Below, piece after piece: positions 9,729 to 20,620 of a stretch of DNA of 64,000 nt. Origin of the DNA: Sipunculus nudus. Lineage: Eukaryota; Annelida; Sipuncula; Golfingiida; Sipunculidae. The stretch spans positions 23,067,033 through 23,131,032 of the forward strand of contig CM049309.1 in NCBI GenBank assembly GCA_026874595.1. The letters are read 5' to 3'. The notes under the pieces were generated by a model. It had not been told where the DNA came from. It was given only the letters and a program-made list of their open reading frames with translations, and did not search any database. Numbering within the stretch: position 1 is the stretch's first letter; each line of letters starts with the position of its first letter. The translations under genes and the position numbers were made by a program.

Positions 9729-11485
9729 GTTTGTTAACTGCTGTTTCGTTTCTATAATCTCTGATTGTCCACCAATGCTTAAGGAAAAATGGTCATTGAG
9801 TCCTAAGTATGGCTGTAATACTCTTACCCTGGGAACACAGTCACTCATATTTCAGGCAATACAAGTATTTAAGAATTATATGTTAAAAAAATATTTCATC
9901 AGAACATACATATTTTTCAGTTCCTCATTTAAAATGTATGGAAAAAATCAACATCTAGAAAAGAGGTCAGTTTGAGGGAATTGTGAGTTTTATCCCTCAT
10001 ATTTATCTCTTTCTGTCACATTTATCACTGTGTTTAGATTTGATTTACAATGCTGCATTCCAGCCTTGGTCTAGTTATGGTGTAGCATGATAGTCACATG
10101 TGGTACAAGTATTTTAATTAAAATAGGGCCTGGACAGTAGAGAGGTAAAATGATAATCTCTCTCTGCTGGCAACTCAGGTACAATCCCCAGCGTGGCTAT
10201 GAGAGTGGGTTGCCTGTCCGAGGCAGGGGGTTTTCTCTGGGTTCTCTGGTTTCCTCCACCCATAAAGACTATCGAGCGCCACCATCTGAGCCATGGAGTT
10301 TAGTTATATTAACTAATTTTACAATCCATGTAAAATAAATAAGGTTATATTTTGTATTTAACATGCAAATTTAATTCAATATTGTTGTAGTACCAGTAAG
10401 TATTTTCACCACAAATGTGATAAAATGAACTAAAAATCTGATCTTTGCCTTTCTAAAAATATGTACTTCAGTATCATAATTCCAAATATAATCAAGGTGG
10501 CATGATATTGTGTTATATATAAACCACTTTTAGTATTTGTGAGTTTTTTATCTAATAAGCACATTGGTCACATCAATCTTGACAACACAAGACTTTAACA
10601 AAACTATGTCCACCTGTCCAATAACTCGATTATATGCAGCGTACGCATCAAGGATCCTGGATACAGCAGTTTCAAGAAAACACTTTTACTTAAACCCTTG
10701 CCCAGAAAATAATCATGTAAAATCAAATATTGCGATTATGAGAGGGAAACTTATGTAATTTAAGGCAGAAATAGTAATTTATTCGAATCACCAAGAAATT
10801 TATCAATATATTGTGTTTGAGTATGAAAATGAGACTAACTTTTAAAACTTTGCCACCCATGCGCTTGAAACTGTCTCATAATTTGAAACAATGACCTGCG
10901 TGACCTTTGCTCACAGAGCCACAACTGCTGGCAGTTGATAAATTGTATCAACTTTAGCCAACAGGCTCAAGCCCACCAAGGCTTATCACTGCATATTATA
11001 ATGCCAGTGTTCTTCTAATCAATATTTAAAGTGGAAAATCCCGTCAAAGTGTTATGTTACATATGGATTTGATAAATAAATATCTGTGTTTCATGCAGAA
11101 AACAACTCTTTTAGCCAAATTTTCTGAATTGAATGGTCAAGCAGAATATCTCTAGTTTTCCCAAATGATCTTCTAGGGCTCTTGCACATTGTAGCATACA
11201 GAGAGAGCACAGGTGCTAAGCTACTTGTCAAATTGATAATTTGATACAGAAAATCTCTGGAAATACAAGAAAAAAAAGGGGGGAAAACTTGAGTGTTAAT
11301 CATTGCATGCAATTTTCTGTGGCTGTTCTGCAAATGCTTCCAGATCTGGTTGGGAAAATTTAAGGTCAGGTGAGCAAATATTGTGGTTACAAATCAAATG
11401 TTGGGTGTTACATAAAACTCCTTTTCTTTACAAGTAAAGTAGTCTTTTGACATGTGGTGAAGAAATACATTTTTTTTTCATTCAG
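9729..11485 (+). other. AOPEP: AOPEP intron 5
   Basis: GT...AG intron of 1.76 kb holding a SINE-like relic at 10125-10290. Otherwise AT-rich, with short unsupported open frames. Confidence 0.75.
10125..10290 (+). mobile_element. tRNA-derived SINE relic
   Basis: Shows an A-box-like CAGTAGAGAGGTAAAATGAT, a B-box-like GGTACAATCCCC, then GTGGGTTGCCTGTCC and a TTTTCTCTGGGTTCTCTGG, TTTCCTCC block. The last block resembles a conserved central domain common in SINEs of marine animals. No target duplication or tail could be defined. The family was not checked. Confidence 0.5.
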
Positions 11486-11592
11486 TGGTGTGAGAAGACT
11501 CAGAGAGACCATTCAGAATTAAGAGCTTTGTTACGATTAAGGACCCTTCAAGCAGAGATGGAGAACACAAATGAGAATATACAAACACTCAG
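11486..11592 (+). CDS. AOPEP: AOPEP coding exon 6
   Basis: Acceptor TTTCATTCAG is followed by phase-0 coding sequence WCEKTQRDHSELRALLRLRTLQAEMENTNENIQTLR. It is a charged, helical stretch corresponding to the REQQELRACLRWRRLQDEMQ region of human AOPEP just after the zinc exon. The donor AG/GTAACA leaves phase 2. Length is 107 bp (residues 586-621). The assignment rests on this similarity and on the fact that only this frame joins exons 5 and 7. Confidence 0.85.
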
Positions 11593-12234
11593 GTAACAGC
11601 TTCTATCCTCACCTAATAAAAACTTATATCCAGGTAAGAATATTTAATTGTTAACCTGAAAGTGAAAGCATAAGTATAAGAGTTGAGGCCAAATACTTTC
11701 AAAGTAATCAATTTCATATATGGCTTCTGTTAAAAGTAATTGATTACAATTACAGTTAATTTTGTGTTTTCAGAAAAGTTACTAATCACAATTACTATCA
11801 CTGCTTAAAGTAATTGCAGTTACTTTTGTGCTTAAAGTCCACTTATATTATTATAGAAACAGCAAATGGGTTAGAATCTGGTGTGGGCTCTTAAGTAAAT
11901 ATATAATCATTCTCAGCAATATTACGTAAATGGATTCAATTACATAGATGAAATCAATTTTAATTAAATAAATTTAGCTGGAAATTGAGCTCTCTGACAC
12001 TACATATATACTTTCATCAACAATCTGGATCACCAGATCAGAAATATTTCCAGGATCCTGATTAAAGTTTGATACGGGGTTTGTAAGTGTTGGGATTATA
12101 TTAATTGTAGCTGAGTAAAATGTGTCACAATTCAGTCTTAGTGGTTACATCATAGGTGAACTGTGCCCACTAGATGAAGGCAGCCCCAATTAAGTTTCTT
12201 CTAATATACTAGTGGATGATAAAGGTCTCTTTGG
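11593..12234 (+). other. AOPEP: AOPEP intron 6, upstream part
   Basis: Intron 6 spans 11593-12475. This part is AT-rich, with the ATTAC-type repeat copy at about 11700-11830. Nothing else is seen before the 30-bp array. Confidence 0.65.
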
Positions 12235-12475
12235 GTACATTCATCATTGTACTCTTCTCTTTTTGTACATTCATCATTGTACTATTCTGTGTGTGCACAT
12301 TCATCATTATATTTTCCTTTTATGACATTCATCATTGTACTTTTCTTTTTTGTGTACATTTATCATTGTACTTTTCTTTTTGTGTACATTCATCATTGTA
12401 CTTTTCTTTTTGTGTACATTCATCATTGTACTCTTCCTTTTTGTGTACTTTCATCATTGTACATTTTGTGTACAG
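12235..12475 (+). repeat. 30-bp minisatellite ending in the exon 7 acceptor, about 8 copies
   Basis: The unit is roughly ACATTCATCATTGTACTTTT plus CTTTTTGTGT. The last unit reads TTTCATCATTGTACATTTTG, TGTACAG, and its AG at 12474-12475 is the acceptor of AOPEP exon 7. Each unit supplies a pyrimidine-rich tract, and a single substitution (ACAT to ACAG) separates an ordinary unit end from the acceptor. Frames open on both strands here are repeat artefacts. Confidence 0.9.
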
Positions 12476-12578
12476 ACCAAACCAGGGTGCAGCTCTTGAT
12501 GACACAGGGAAGACACCGCTGTGTGTGAAAAATGGTCTCAACCCAGAAAAACTTTTTACTCAGGTCCATTACCTCAAG
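12476..12578 (+). CDS. AOPEP: AOPEP coding exon 7 (catalytic tyrosine)
   Basis: Starts after TTTTGTGTACAG and completes a split Arg codon: RPNQGAALDDTGKTPLCVKNGLNPEKLFTQVHYLK. The NGLNPEK and QVHYLK blocks match AOPEP closely. Tyr653 (codon 12570-12572), followed by Leu-Lys and the Gly that opens exon 8, forms the Y-x-K-G motif that carries the transition-state-stabilising tyrosine in M1 enzymes. The donor AAG/GTAGGC is phase 0. The acceptor lies in the last unit of a 30-bp tandem repeat in intron 6. Residues 621-655. Confidence 0.92.
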
Positions 12579-12987
12579 GTAGGCAGAGCACGGTCCGTGC
12601 CACACCCATTCAATCATTACCTACATTATACCCAGAGAAATGTAAAGAATTACTTAAGTCTTCATTTTTAAACTGTCATAAGTATTGACATGTTCAGATA
12701 TTGCAGTATGAGGCAAAGTTACTTTTGAAGTTATGTCTGTAGTATTTCTAAGTACTTGTGAGAAATGATTTGTGCTTACTCCCAATAAATGTTTTACTAA
12801 TATTAAATGATTTATTATACATATTGGTTTTACTGTCAATTCAATAATTGACTTTTCTTGATGATCAAATAAGCTTTGTTAATTGACCATGTTCACTTTT
12901 ACTGATACTTTTATATTGGCAAAGTAGAGTTTTATGTTCCAGCAGCTTTTAACTCTCTAGTTCTAATTGTTCATACTTTGTCTACAG
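12579..12987 (+). other. AOPEP: AOPEP intron 7
   Basis: GT...AG, 409 bp, AT-rich, no feature seen. Confidence 0.8.
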
Positions 12988-13095
12988 GGCTACTTCTTAT
13001 TGCGCCACCTGTCAACAACAGTTGGAACTAAAGCTTTTGAGCAAGCTCTTCAAGAGCATATTATTAAACACCACGGTCAGCTTATTTACTCCAAG
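12988..13095 (+). CDS. AOPEP: AOPEP coding exon 8
   Basis: Acceptor TTTGTCTACAG is followed by GYFLLRHLSTTVGTKAFEQALQEHIIKHHGQLIYSK, phase 0 to phase 0, 108 bp (residues 656-691). GYFLLR continues the Y-x-K-G motif of exon 7, and HGQLI is a conserved AOPEP block. The donor is AAG/GTGAGG. This is the helical part of the M1 catalytic domain. Confidence 0.92.
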
Positions 13096-13354
13096 GTGAG
13101 GCTTCAAATAATAGGTTTAAGTATAAAAAGTATGTGCATTTTGTAAGTTATTTTACCAGAAGGCATAAGACTATAAGGTAGTTTCATTTGGATAAAATTG
13201 ATTTAATACAGGAGATCAGTTGATTTATTTTTTAGCTTAAGACAGAATATTGTAAAATGTTATTACAACAACATGTTGATATGTTTATCTATATATCCGA
13301 TATCATTAAACCATGTTGTAATGTTAAGAAGTGTTTCTCTGATTGTTTTTACAG

Positions 13355-13395
13355 GATTTTCTTCAATTTATTGTAGAGAAGTTTCCAGAATTGAG
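13355..13395 (+). CDS. AOPEP: AOPEP coding exon 9 (41-bp micro-exon)
   Basis: Acceptor GATTGTTTTTACAG is followed by GAT TTT CTT CAA TTT ATT GTA GAG AAG TTT CCA GAA TTG AG (DFLQFIVEKFPEL plus two bases), then donor AG/GTAAGT. DFLQ matches the AOPEP block that follows HGQLI. Length is only 41 bp and it ends in phase 2. The next coding exon in matching phase is 38.7 kb downstream. Residues 692-705. Confidence 0.88.
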
Positions 13396-14162
13396 GTAAG
13401 TTCTAATTACTTTTTCTTGCTGAATATTATGCAAAATCAAATGCCCAAAAATAAAATCAAACAAAGCATGTTTATATTTGTGAATCTTTCAGCCACTGCC
13501 ACATAAGAAAACACACACACACACTAACTAAAACTGATAGACATTTATTTTTCAAATTGTATATGTGCAATGATATATATCAGAGGATGCATCCTGTTTT
13601 AAAACTGGGTCATGACCTGTAATAAGAGAGCCACCTTGATGTTGAGTTTGTCCAAATTTAGTGAAATTCAGATAAAGTGTTATTATATTTAGAAAAAAAA
13701 ATAAAATGGATTGTCGTGAAATGTTGTATATGACTTTGTATTAGGGATGGCTTTGTCTTGCATGGGAGCTTAGTAGTGTCCTGAACACTCATTTCCCAAG
13801 GTTGAATTTTACAGGTTATCTCCTGATCACTATTAATGAACAACACATACTGAAACACTTATTGATCTATTTCTGATGCAGATACATAGATGTTAGTCAA
13901 AACTGAGATGTTAGTTCAATGCTTTTACTTGGTGAACAATAGTACAATAGATCTGCTTCAGAAGATGGGGCCAATTTTGAATGTTTTAAGGGCAAGCTCT
14001 TGATGCCTGAAATTTCTACTTAAAATAGAATGTTCAAAAGTCATAAACTTCTTGAAAATTTGTAAAAGTTGCCAACATCATCTGGAAATGTACGACAGGT
14101 TTAGTACGTTCAGTTCACAATAGCCTCTACCTTTTGGATTATCCCTTACATACCATATAAAA

Positions 14163-15199
14163 CTAGAATATCAGCAGAAGCTGACAAAAGCCCTCAGCCA
14201 AAAGAACAGTGTTTAGAGGTGGTAACAGTAACAAGTACTAAATATCTGTTCTCACATGGATGTATATCTGTACATGTCTCAGTTATAAATTTAAAATGGA
14301 GAGGTATGTACCATGATTCATAACAATCCACCAAATGCTTCCTGAAATATAAGCTTCTCAGTTTTATTCTATTATAAGCTCTGTGACCTTGAAAAGTAGA
14401 TCAAGGTCACCCATCTTCGAACTTGACCGAGATTTTGTCCATATACATCTTCACCAAAGAAATAAAATTCCTATTGTGAATCATTTAAGAGATATCCCGC
14501 TCACAAGGACAAAGTTGAAAAATCCAAGAAAAATTCACTAAAAATCAGAAATTGTAGGTGACGCCCCCAAACTCGTGCAGCAGTTACAGACCATCAGTCC
14601 CTATGATCATAGTAAGTATTGTGAAAATCCACCAAATGGTTCCTGAGAAATAAGTTTCTAAATGTTTTTTCTATAATCAGCTCTAAAACGTAGAAAAATA
14701 GGTCAAGGTCACCCATCTTTGAACTTGACCGAGATTTTGTCAATATACATCTTCACCGAAAAAATAATATTCTGACGGTGAATCCTTTTAGAGATATCCC
14801 GCTCACAAGCCCAAAGTTGAAAAATCCGATAAAAATTAATTAAAAATCAGAAATTGTAGGTGGCGCCACCAAACTTGTGTAGCAGGTACAGACTATCAGT
14901 CCCAATAATCATAGTAAGTTTTGTGAAAATCCACCAAATGGTTACTGAGTAATAAGCATCTAAGTGTTTTTCTATAATCAGCTCTAAAATGTAGAAAAAT
15001 AGGTCAAGGTCACCCATCTTCGAACTTGACCTAGATTTTGTCGATATACATCTTTACCGAGGAAATAAAATTCTGACGGTGAATCCTTTTCAAGATATCC
15101 CGCTCACAAGGTAAAAGTTAACGGATGCCGGACGGACGGACGGACGGACAGCTTGGGTGACGACAATAGCCCATCAGCCTAAGGGCTGAGGGCTAAAAA
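14163..15199 (-). mobile_element. Family C Helentron-like element, copy 1 (inverted)
   Basis: Read on the minus strand it starts at about 15199 with GTTTTTAGCCCTCAGCCC and ends at 14163 with GGCTGAGGGCT, hairpin TCAGC-TTCT-GCTGA, TATT and CTAG followed by TT. AGCCCTCAGCC and its complement form subterminal inverted repeats. A GGAC microsatellite (15130-15149) lies near the 5' end. Internal modules of about 300 bp repeat with AGCTCTAAAACGTAG-type, GGTCAAGGTCACCCATCTT and GAGATATCCCGCTCACAAG words. No coding capacity. Nearly complete, 1.04 kb. Confidence 0.85.
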
Positions 15200-15373
15200 C
15201 CCTTAAATCCAGAGAGCTTAAGAAAAATTATTTATTATTAACCTTCCCCTGTAGAGAAGGGATGCTTGCAGGGGTTGATGAATTTGCTTCTATATCAATA
15301 TATGGGTCATACATTTTCTATTAGTGGACTTTCTTAGATTCCCCAGAAAGCAAAACTGTCAAATGCAATTTTT

Positions 15374-16215
15374 AGCACAGCTGACTGAAAGTCAACTAAG
15401 GAATAGGTATGGAGCTTTGTCCATCATCTGTCCAGCCATCTGTTAGCAGGGCACAACAGTCATAACTGCTGGACCTCCTCCGAGCTATGGAGCTCATAGG
15501 TACCCCCCAGAATAATAAAAAATTTGATACAAAACCTCCAGTATCTTGATAATTAATTCATGGTTTGCAATGAAGCTATTCTTGAATATTGACCATGACT
15601 AGTTTTGTCAGTTCCCTAAAATTGGTGGCACCACCTTCATTTCTCCTAATTTTTATGATTTCTTTTCTGTTTTTACGATTGTCAAATGACAGCAATTATG
15701 TCAGTTTCTCAGCTGTGGTTTCATCTGTGTCCTGAAACCTTGTGTTGTTTATTAGGGCCCGCTTGAATATCCATCAAATTTGTTTACCTGATGATAACTC
15801 CAGTTTGGATTTACATATGGATTTCAGACACGATTCAAATATGGCCCACCTCTAACTGGAAAACCCTATTAATTCTGGGGTCATGAGGTCAAATGTGAAG
15901 GTCACAGGACCCACTTATTTAGAAAGATTTTGGATGCATTACGAGCCTAACTTTTCATCCCAAACCTTCACCTGGCATATATAGCTGACCTGTCAATAGG
16001 GATAGAACCTGATTGGTTTTGGGGTCACAAGGTCAAAGGTTAAGGTTACAGGGGCCATCTGTCTGCATATTTGTTTCCAGGTGATAACTTCAGTTTGGAT
16101 TGACATGTTGGTTTTAAACTTGACTTAAATGTGACCCACCAATAATATAAGAACCCTTTTGATTTTAGGGTCCTGAGATCAAAGGTTTAGGTCATTTTTT
16201 AAAAGCTTGTTGATG
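15374..16215 (+). mobile_element. Family A 5' end with D-type interior (truncated)
   Basis: Starts AGCACAGCTGACTGAAAGTC, then TTTGTCCATCATCTGTCC and one A core module. From about 15660 it continues with CAAATGACAGCAATTATGTC, then a D interior of repeated TGATAACTCCAGTTTGG and GGTCAAAGGT. The same interior is at 27178-27960, where it leads to an A-like 3' end, so D is probably the body of an A subfamily. Confidence 0.65.
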
Positions 16216-17821
16216 TTTCTTAAGCCAAATTTTTCATCACAAATTTGATTATACATTTGTATCAGTCATATGTGAGAGATTTGCACCTGATATTTATATT
16301 TTACTTTGATCTAATTTCCAAGGTTGTACACTCCCCATTATTACTCAGTTGCATGCATCGGTTGAAGGCTTCCAGTGATGGCTTGGTTTAAAGTTGTCTG
16401 TTTACTAAAGTTGTCAAAGGATTCTTACCATGGCACAACTGAGCATTTTCTTTATCCCAGCTCAGGGAGAGAATAATTCACTATTGCCTGTGTTCTGGCA
16501 GGCAGAGCTTACCTGTGATGCAACTATTGCATGGTTCTATGTGTCCTTGAATCCTGGAAAGTTCTTTAAAATTTGGAATTTAGTTTAAGTGTCATGAAAA
16601 TTTTTATAGCCCAGAGTTAATTTACAACTCTATAAATCATTCTATTCACTTTGAACTGGAAAATGCCAAAAGGTCCCTAAAATGTCCTGGAATTTTGTAA
16701 GCCTTCATGTGTATGAACAATATTGATTTAGTTGATTTACTGAGCTGTGATTCACATATCTCCTCTGCTTGTGTTGCCCACAACATAGGATGCTGGTAAT
16801 TTTAGGATCTGGTGATCATAAATTTGGTAATTTTTTGGATATTGTATGCTCCCGAGGCAGCGGAAATCTGAGCTTCTAAAGAAGTATTGTATTTTATAAG
16901 TGTTTGTACTTGAATTATAAAAGAAAGATAACAATAATCTCATTTAAGACAACTTAGTTATACAAACATCAGTACAGATCTTGTATTATTGTTGAATTAA
17001 TATTAATTAATTATTGTAATTCGTAGCCTCATTTCATGAGCATCAGGTATTTTATTTCTGGTTTTTGACAATAGATGGAAGCACAGGTACAGACACAGAC
17101 ATACTCCTTGTTTGGATCAATAGATTAATTAATGCAAAAACATCCTCAGTGCAGGCTTACTGGTAATACAGTTATTTTCCAATGAATTTGAATTGCCAGT
17201 CAGTTTACCCATATCAGACTGTACATGCAGTGATACTACTGTTTCCTCTGTTTTGTATTGTTTTGTAATATGCATTTCCTAAATGCTGTGACTTACTGTG
17301 AAATTTTGTTTGTGTTATATATTGTTGTTAATATTATGGGAAGTTTTGAGTGTCATGTGATCTAAAATAAAGCCCCCCCCCCCCCCCAAAAGTATGGTTT
17401 TTGGGGTTTTTTTTATCAGAAATCAGTATGGGCAATTTTTTTTTTACCTTTTTGTATGTTTCAATAAAAATGTCATATACATGTATATATAAAACACATA
17501 TATAACAACAGAATTTTTTTTTTGCATAACAGGTAAAAGCACTACATAACAAAAGGAAATCTCAAAATTGTATTATTTTATGTTCTTGAAAGATTAAATT
17601 CAAAATAAAAATGTTTCATGCAGGGGGTTAAAATTGATGTGGGTGGTGCCTGAGAACCACACCTTTTTTTTATCTTAATATACCTTTTATAGATTTCATG
17701 TTGATTTATCAAGAATGAGCATAAATATAGTTGTTACTTGTGTGGTGTCCATCCTACATTTGTGCTACTTTTTTCGGTACACTGTATTTCCAATCTTATT
17801 TTTTCATATTTTTCATACGGG

Positions 17822-18849
17822 TTTTTAGCCCTCAGCCCTTAGGCTGATGGGCTATTGTCGTCACCCAAGCTGTCCATCCGTCCGGCGTCCGTTAACTTTT
17901 ACCTTGTGAGCGGGATATCTTGAAAAGGATTCACCGTCAGAATTTTATTTCCTCGGTAAAGATGTATATCGACAAAATCTCGGTCAAGTTCGAAGATGGG
18001 TGACCTTGACCTATTTTTCTACATTTTAGAGCTGATTATAGAAAAACACTTAGATGCTTATTACTCAGGAACCATATGGTGGATTTTCACAAAACTTACT
18101 TTGATTATTGGGACTGATAATCTGTACCTGCTACACAAGTTCGGTGGCGCCACCTACAATTTCTGATTTTTAATGAATTTTTATTCGGATTTTTTAACTT
18201 TTGGCTTGTGAGCAGGATATCTCTAAAGGGATTCACCATAGGAATTTTATTTTTTCCGTGAAGATGTATATTGACAAAATCTTGGTCAAGTTCGAAGATG
18301 GGTGACCTTGACCTATTTTTCTACGTTTTAGAGCTGATTATAGAAAAACATTTAGAAGCTTATTTCTCAGGAACCATATGGTGGATTTTCACAATACTTA
18401 CTATGATCATAGGGACTGATGGTCTGTAACTGCTGCACAAGTTTGGGGGCGCCACCTGCAATTTCTGATTTTTAATGAATTTTTCTTGGATTTTTCAATT
18501 TTGGCCTTGTGAGCAGGATATCTCTAAAAGGATTCACAATAGGAATTTTATTTCTTTGGTGAATATGCATATCAACAAAATCTCAGTCAAGTTCAAAGAT
18601 GGGTGACCTTGACCTGCTTTTCAAGGTCACAGAGCTTATAATAGAATAAAACTTAGAAGCTTATTTTCAGGAAACATTTGATGGATTGTTACGAGTCATG
18701 GTACATACCTCTTCATTTTAAATTTATAACTGAGACATGTACAGATATACATCCATGTGAGAACAGATATTTAGTACTTGTCACTGTTACCACCTCTAAA
18801 CACTGTTCTTTTGGCTGAGGGCTTTTGTCAGCTTCTGCTGATATTCTAG
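17822..18849 (+). mobile_element. Family C Helentron-like element, copy 2
   Basis: Plus-strand copy of the element at 14163-15199. It starts GTTTTTAGCCCTCAGCCC (17821) and ends GGCTGAGGGCTTTTG, hairpin TCAGC-TTCT-GCTGA, TATT, CTAG (18846-18849) then T. It carries the same modules in the same order; the CCGT microsatellite is reduced to CCATCCGTCCGGCGTCC. The two copies face each other across 2.6 kb and form a 1-kb-armed inverted repeat. Confidence 0.85.
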
Positions 18850-19180
18850 TTGCTAGACAGACAGCCTTATTCTTGGCCCTGTGATAGAACCATTGCAATC
18901 AGACCAACATAATCAGATGTTGCATGTTTAAATTTTGGAGCTGGATGCACCATGCGATACCATACACTCATTGGTCTTTGCATGCTTTGCCCTGTGCCAG
19001 CCCCTGTGATGGAACCCAGATAATCTTGCTATACCAAGTAGCTGTTAAAAAAAGGAGACCTGGGATGATGATCAACTGCCATGTATAACAACTGTGTGTG
19101 AGGAGTGTATGTTAAAATTGGGCTCCATTCTGTAAAGTATATATGAAATAAAATGGCAGTTCCTTGATTAGTGGCACCCC

Positions 19181-19199
19181 CCTCCCCCCCCCCCCCCCC
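19181..19199. repeat. Poly-C tract
   Basis: Nearly pure C run after CACCCCCCTCC. Other long C runs are at 2911-2922, 17373-17387, 23960-23974 and 25338-25358. No function is inferred. Confidence 0.8.
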
Positions 19200-19324
19200 T
19201 TATGTCATCAAATGGTGATCCCGGTACTTCCTCATTACCTTGGTGGTAATAACCTTAGTTTAAAATGTCTGGGTGTGTCTTGACTGCCTTGAGTAGATTT
19301 GCTGCCTATATTAAAAAATATAGA

Positions 19325-19585
19325 TTAATAAGTTTGCATGACTTTCAGTATGTGGTCATCCATGTAATAAACTTTAGAGCAGCTGGCAGGATGCTGAAGT
19401 CGCATATAAATATCTTCTGATGTGGCTGCTGATGCAGGGATTACCCTGTCTATAAGACGATACTGATGCCAATCCAGCTTCTCACACACCTGTACCCAGG
19501 CTTTACCAGGAGGTATGGCTGTCTGATTTCTGACACCTGCAAGCACCATTGTCTGATCTCGGATTACATGAAATAAAGTCCCCAT
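19325..19585 (-). other. Unrecognised 86-codon open frame, minus strand
   Basis: Open frame with balanced, non-repetitive composition: a Trp/Lys/Asp-rich middle (PGKAWVQVCEKLDWHQYRL) and a C-terminus SKVYYMDDHILKVMQTY before a stop. Just upstream on the minus strand, CTCCCTGGCAG immediately before the first ATG resembles an acceptor, so it could be a terminal exon of an antisense gene or a fragment of a transposon protein. A plus-strand frame (19549-19836) overlaps it and looks less protein-like. I recognise no family. Confidence 0.3.
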
Positions 19586-19988
19586 CTGCCAGGGAGTCAG
19601 CTAACAGCGAGCAAGTTTTACCTGCCAAAGATCCTATTGTAAACTCCAAGATAATTTATGCTCAGGAGGTGATGTGTAACCAGGTGAAAGTGATGGCTCT
19701 GACATTATATCATGTGACAGAAGTTGCAGAGGAGGTTGAGAATGAACAATGCATTGTTGAAATGAAGAATACAAATTTCAAAAGAAATTGTATGAAACAT
19801 TTTCCATGCCATTCTTTCAAATCTAAAGTGGTCTGACAGGTCCTTACTTAATGTGTCTCAGAACAGGGACAAGAACCAGTGTCAGGTTTTTACATATTAT
19901 ACCAGTTCTTCTTGTTTCATTATTTGGACAGATCTGTTTTACATTGTTAGGGATTGTGTGTGATGGATTTCTTAGGAGTAAGCTATTA

Positions 19989-20620
19989 TGGGCCGAGCTC
20001 ACTGGCTGTCTGAGTTGACATGGGCCGTGTAACTTGGCTGTCTGAGTTGACATGGGCCGTGTTACCTGACTGTCTGAGTTGACATGGGCCGTGTGAACCG
20101 GCTGTCTGAGTTGACATGGGTCATGTGAACTGACTGTCTGAGTTGACATGGGCCATGTGAACCAGCTGTCTGAGTTGACATGGGTCGTGTGACCTGACTG
20201 TCTGAGTTGACATGGGCCGTGTGAACTGGCTGTCTGAGTTGACATGGGTCGTGTGACCTGACTGTCTGAGTTGACATATGTCATGTGAACTGACTGTCTG
20301 ATTTGACATGGGCCATGTGAACCGGCTGTCTGAGTTGACATGGGTCGTGTGACCTGACTGTCTGAGTTGACATGGGCCATGTGAACCAGTTGTCTGAGTT
20401 GACATGGGTTGTGTGACCTGACTGTTTGAGTTGACATGGGCCGTGTGAACTGGCTGTCTGAGTTGATATGGGTCGTGTGACCTGACTGTCTAAGTTGACA
20501 TGGGCCGTGTGACCTGACTGTCTGAGTTGACATGGGTCATGTGAACTGGCTGTCTGAGTTGATGTGGGCCATGTGAACTGGCTATCTGAGTTGATATGGG
20601 CTTTGTGACCTGGCACTTTT
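19989..20620. repeat. 32-bp minisatellite, about 20 copies
   Basis: The unit is GTCTGAGTTGACATGGGCCG plus TGTGAACCGGCT, with GGTC/GCC and CTGAC/CTGGC variants alternating. The unit is not a multiple of three and lacks stops in several minus-strand frames, so open frames up to 229 codons arise with a 32-residue period (three units). These frames are artefacts of the array. Confidence 0.93.
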
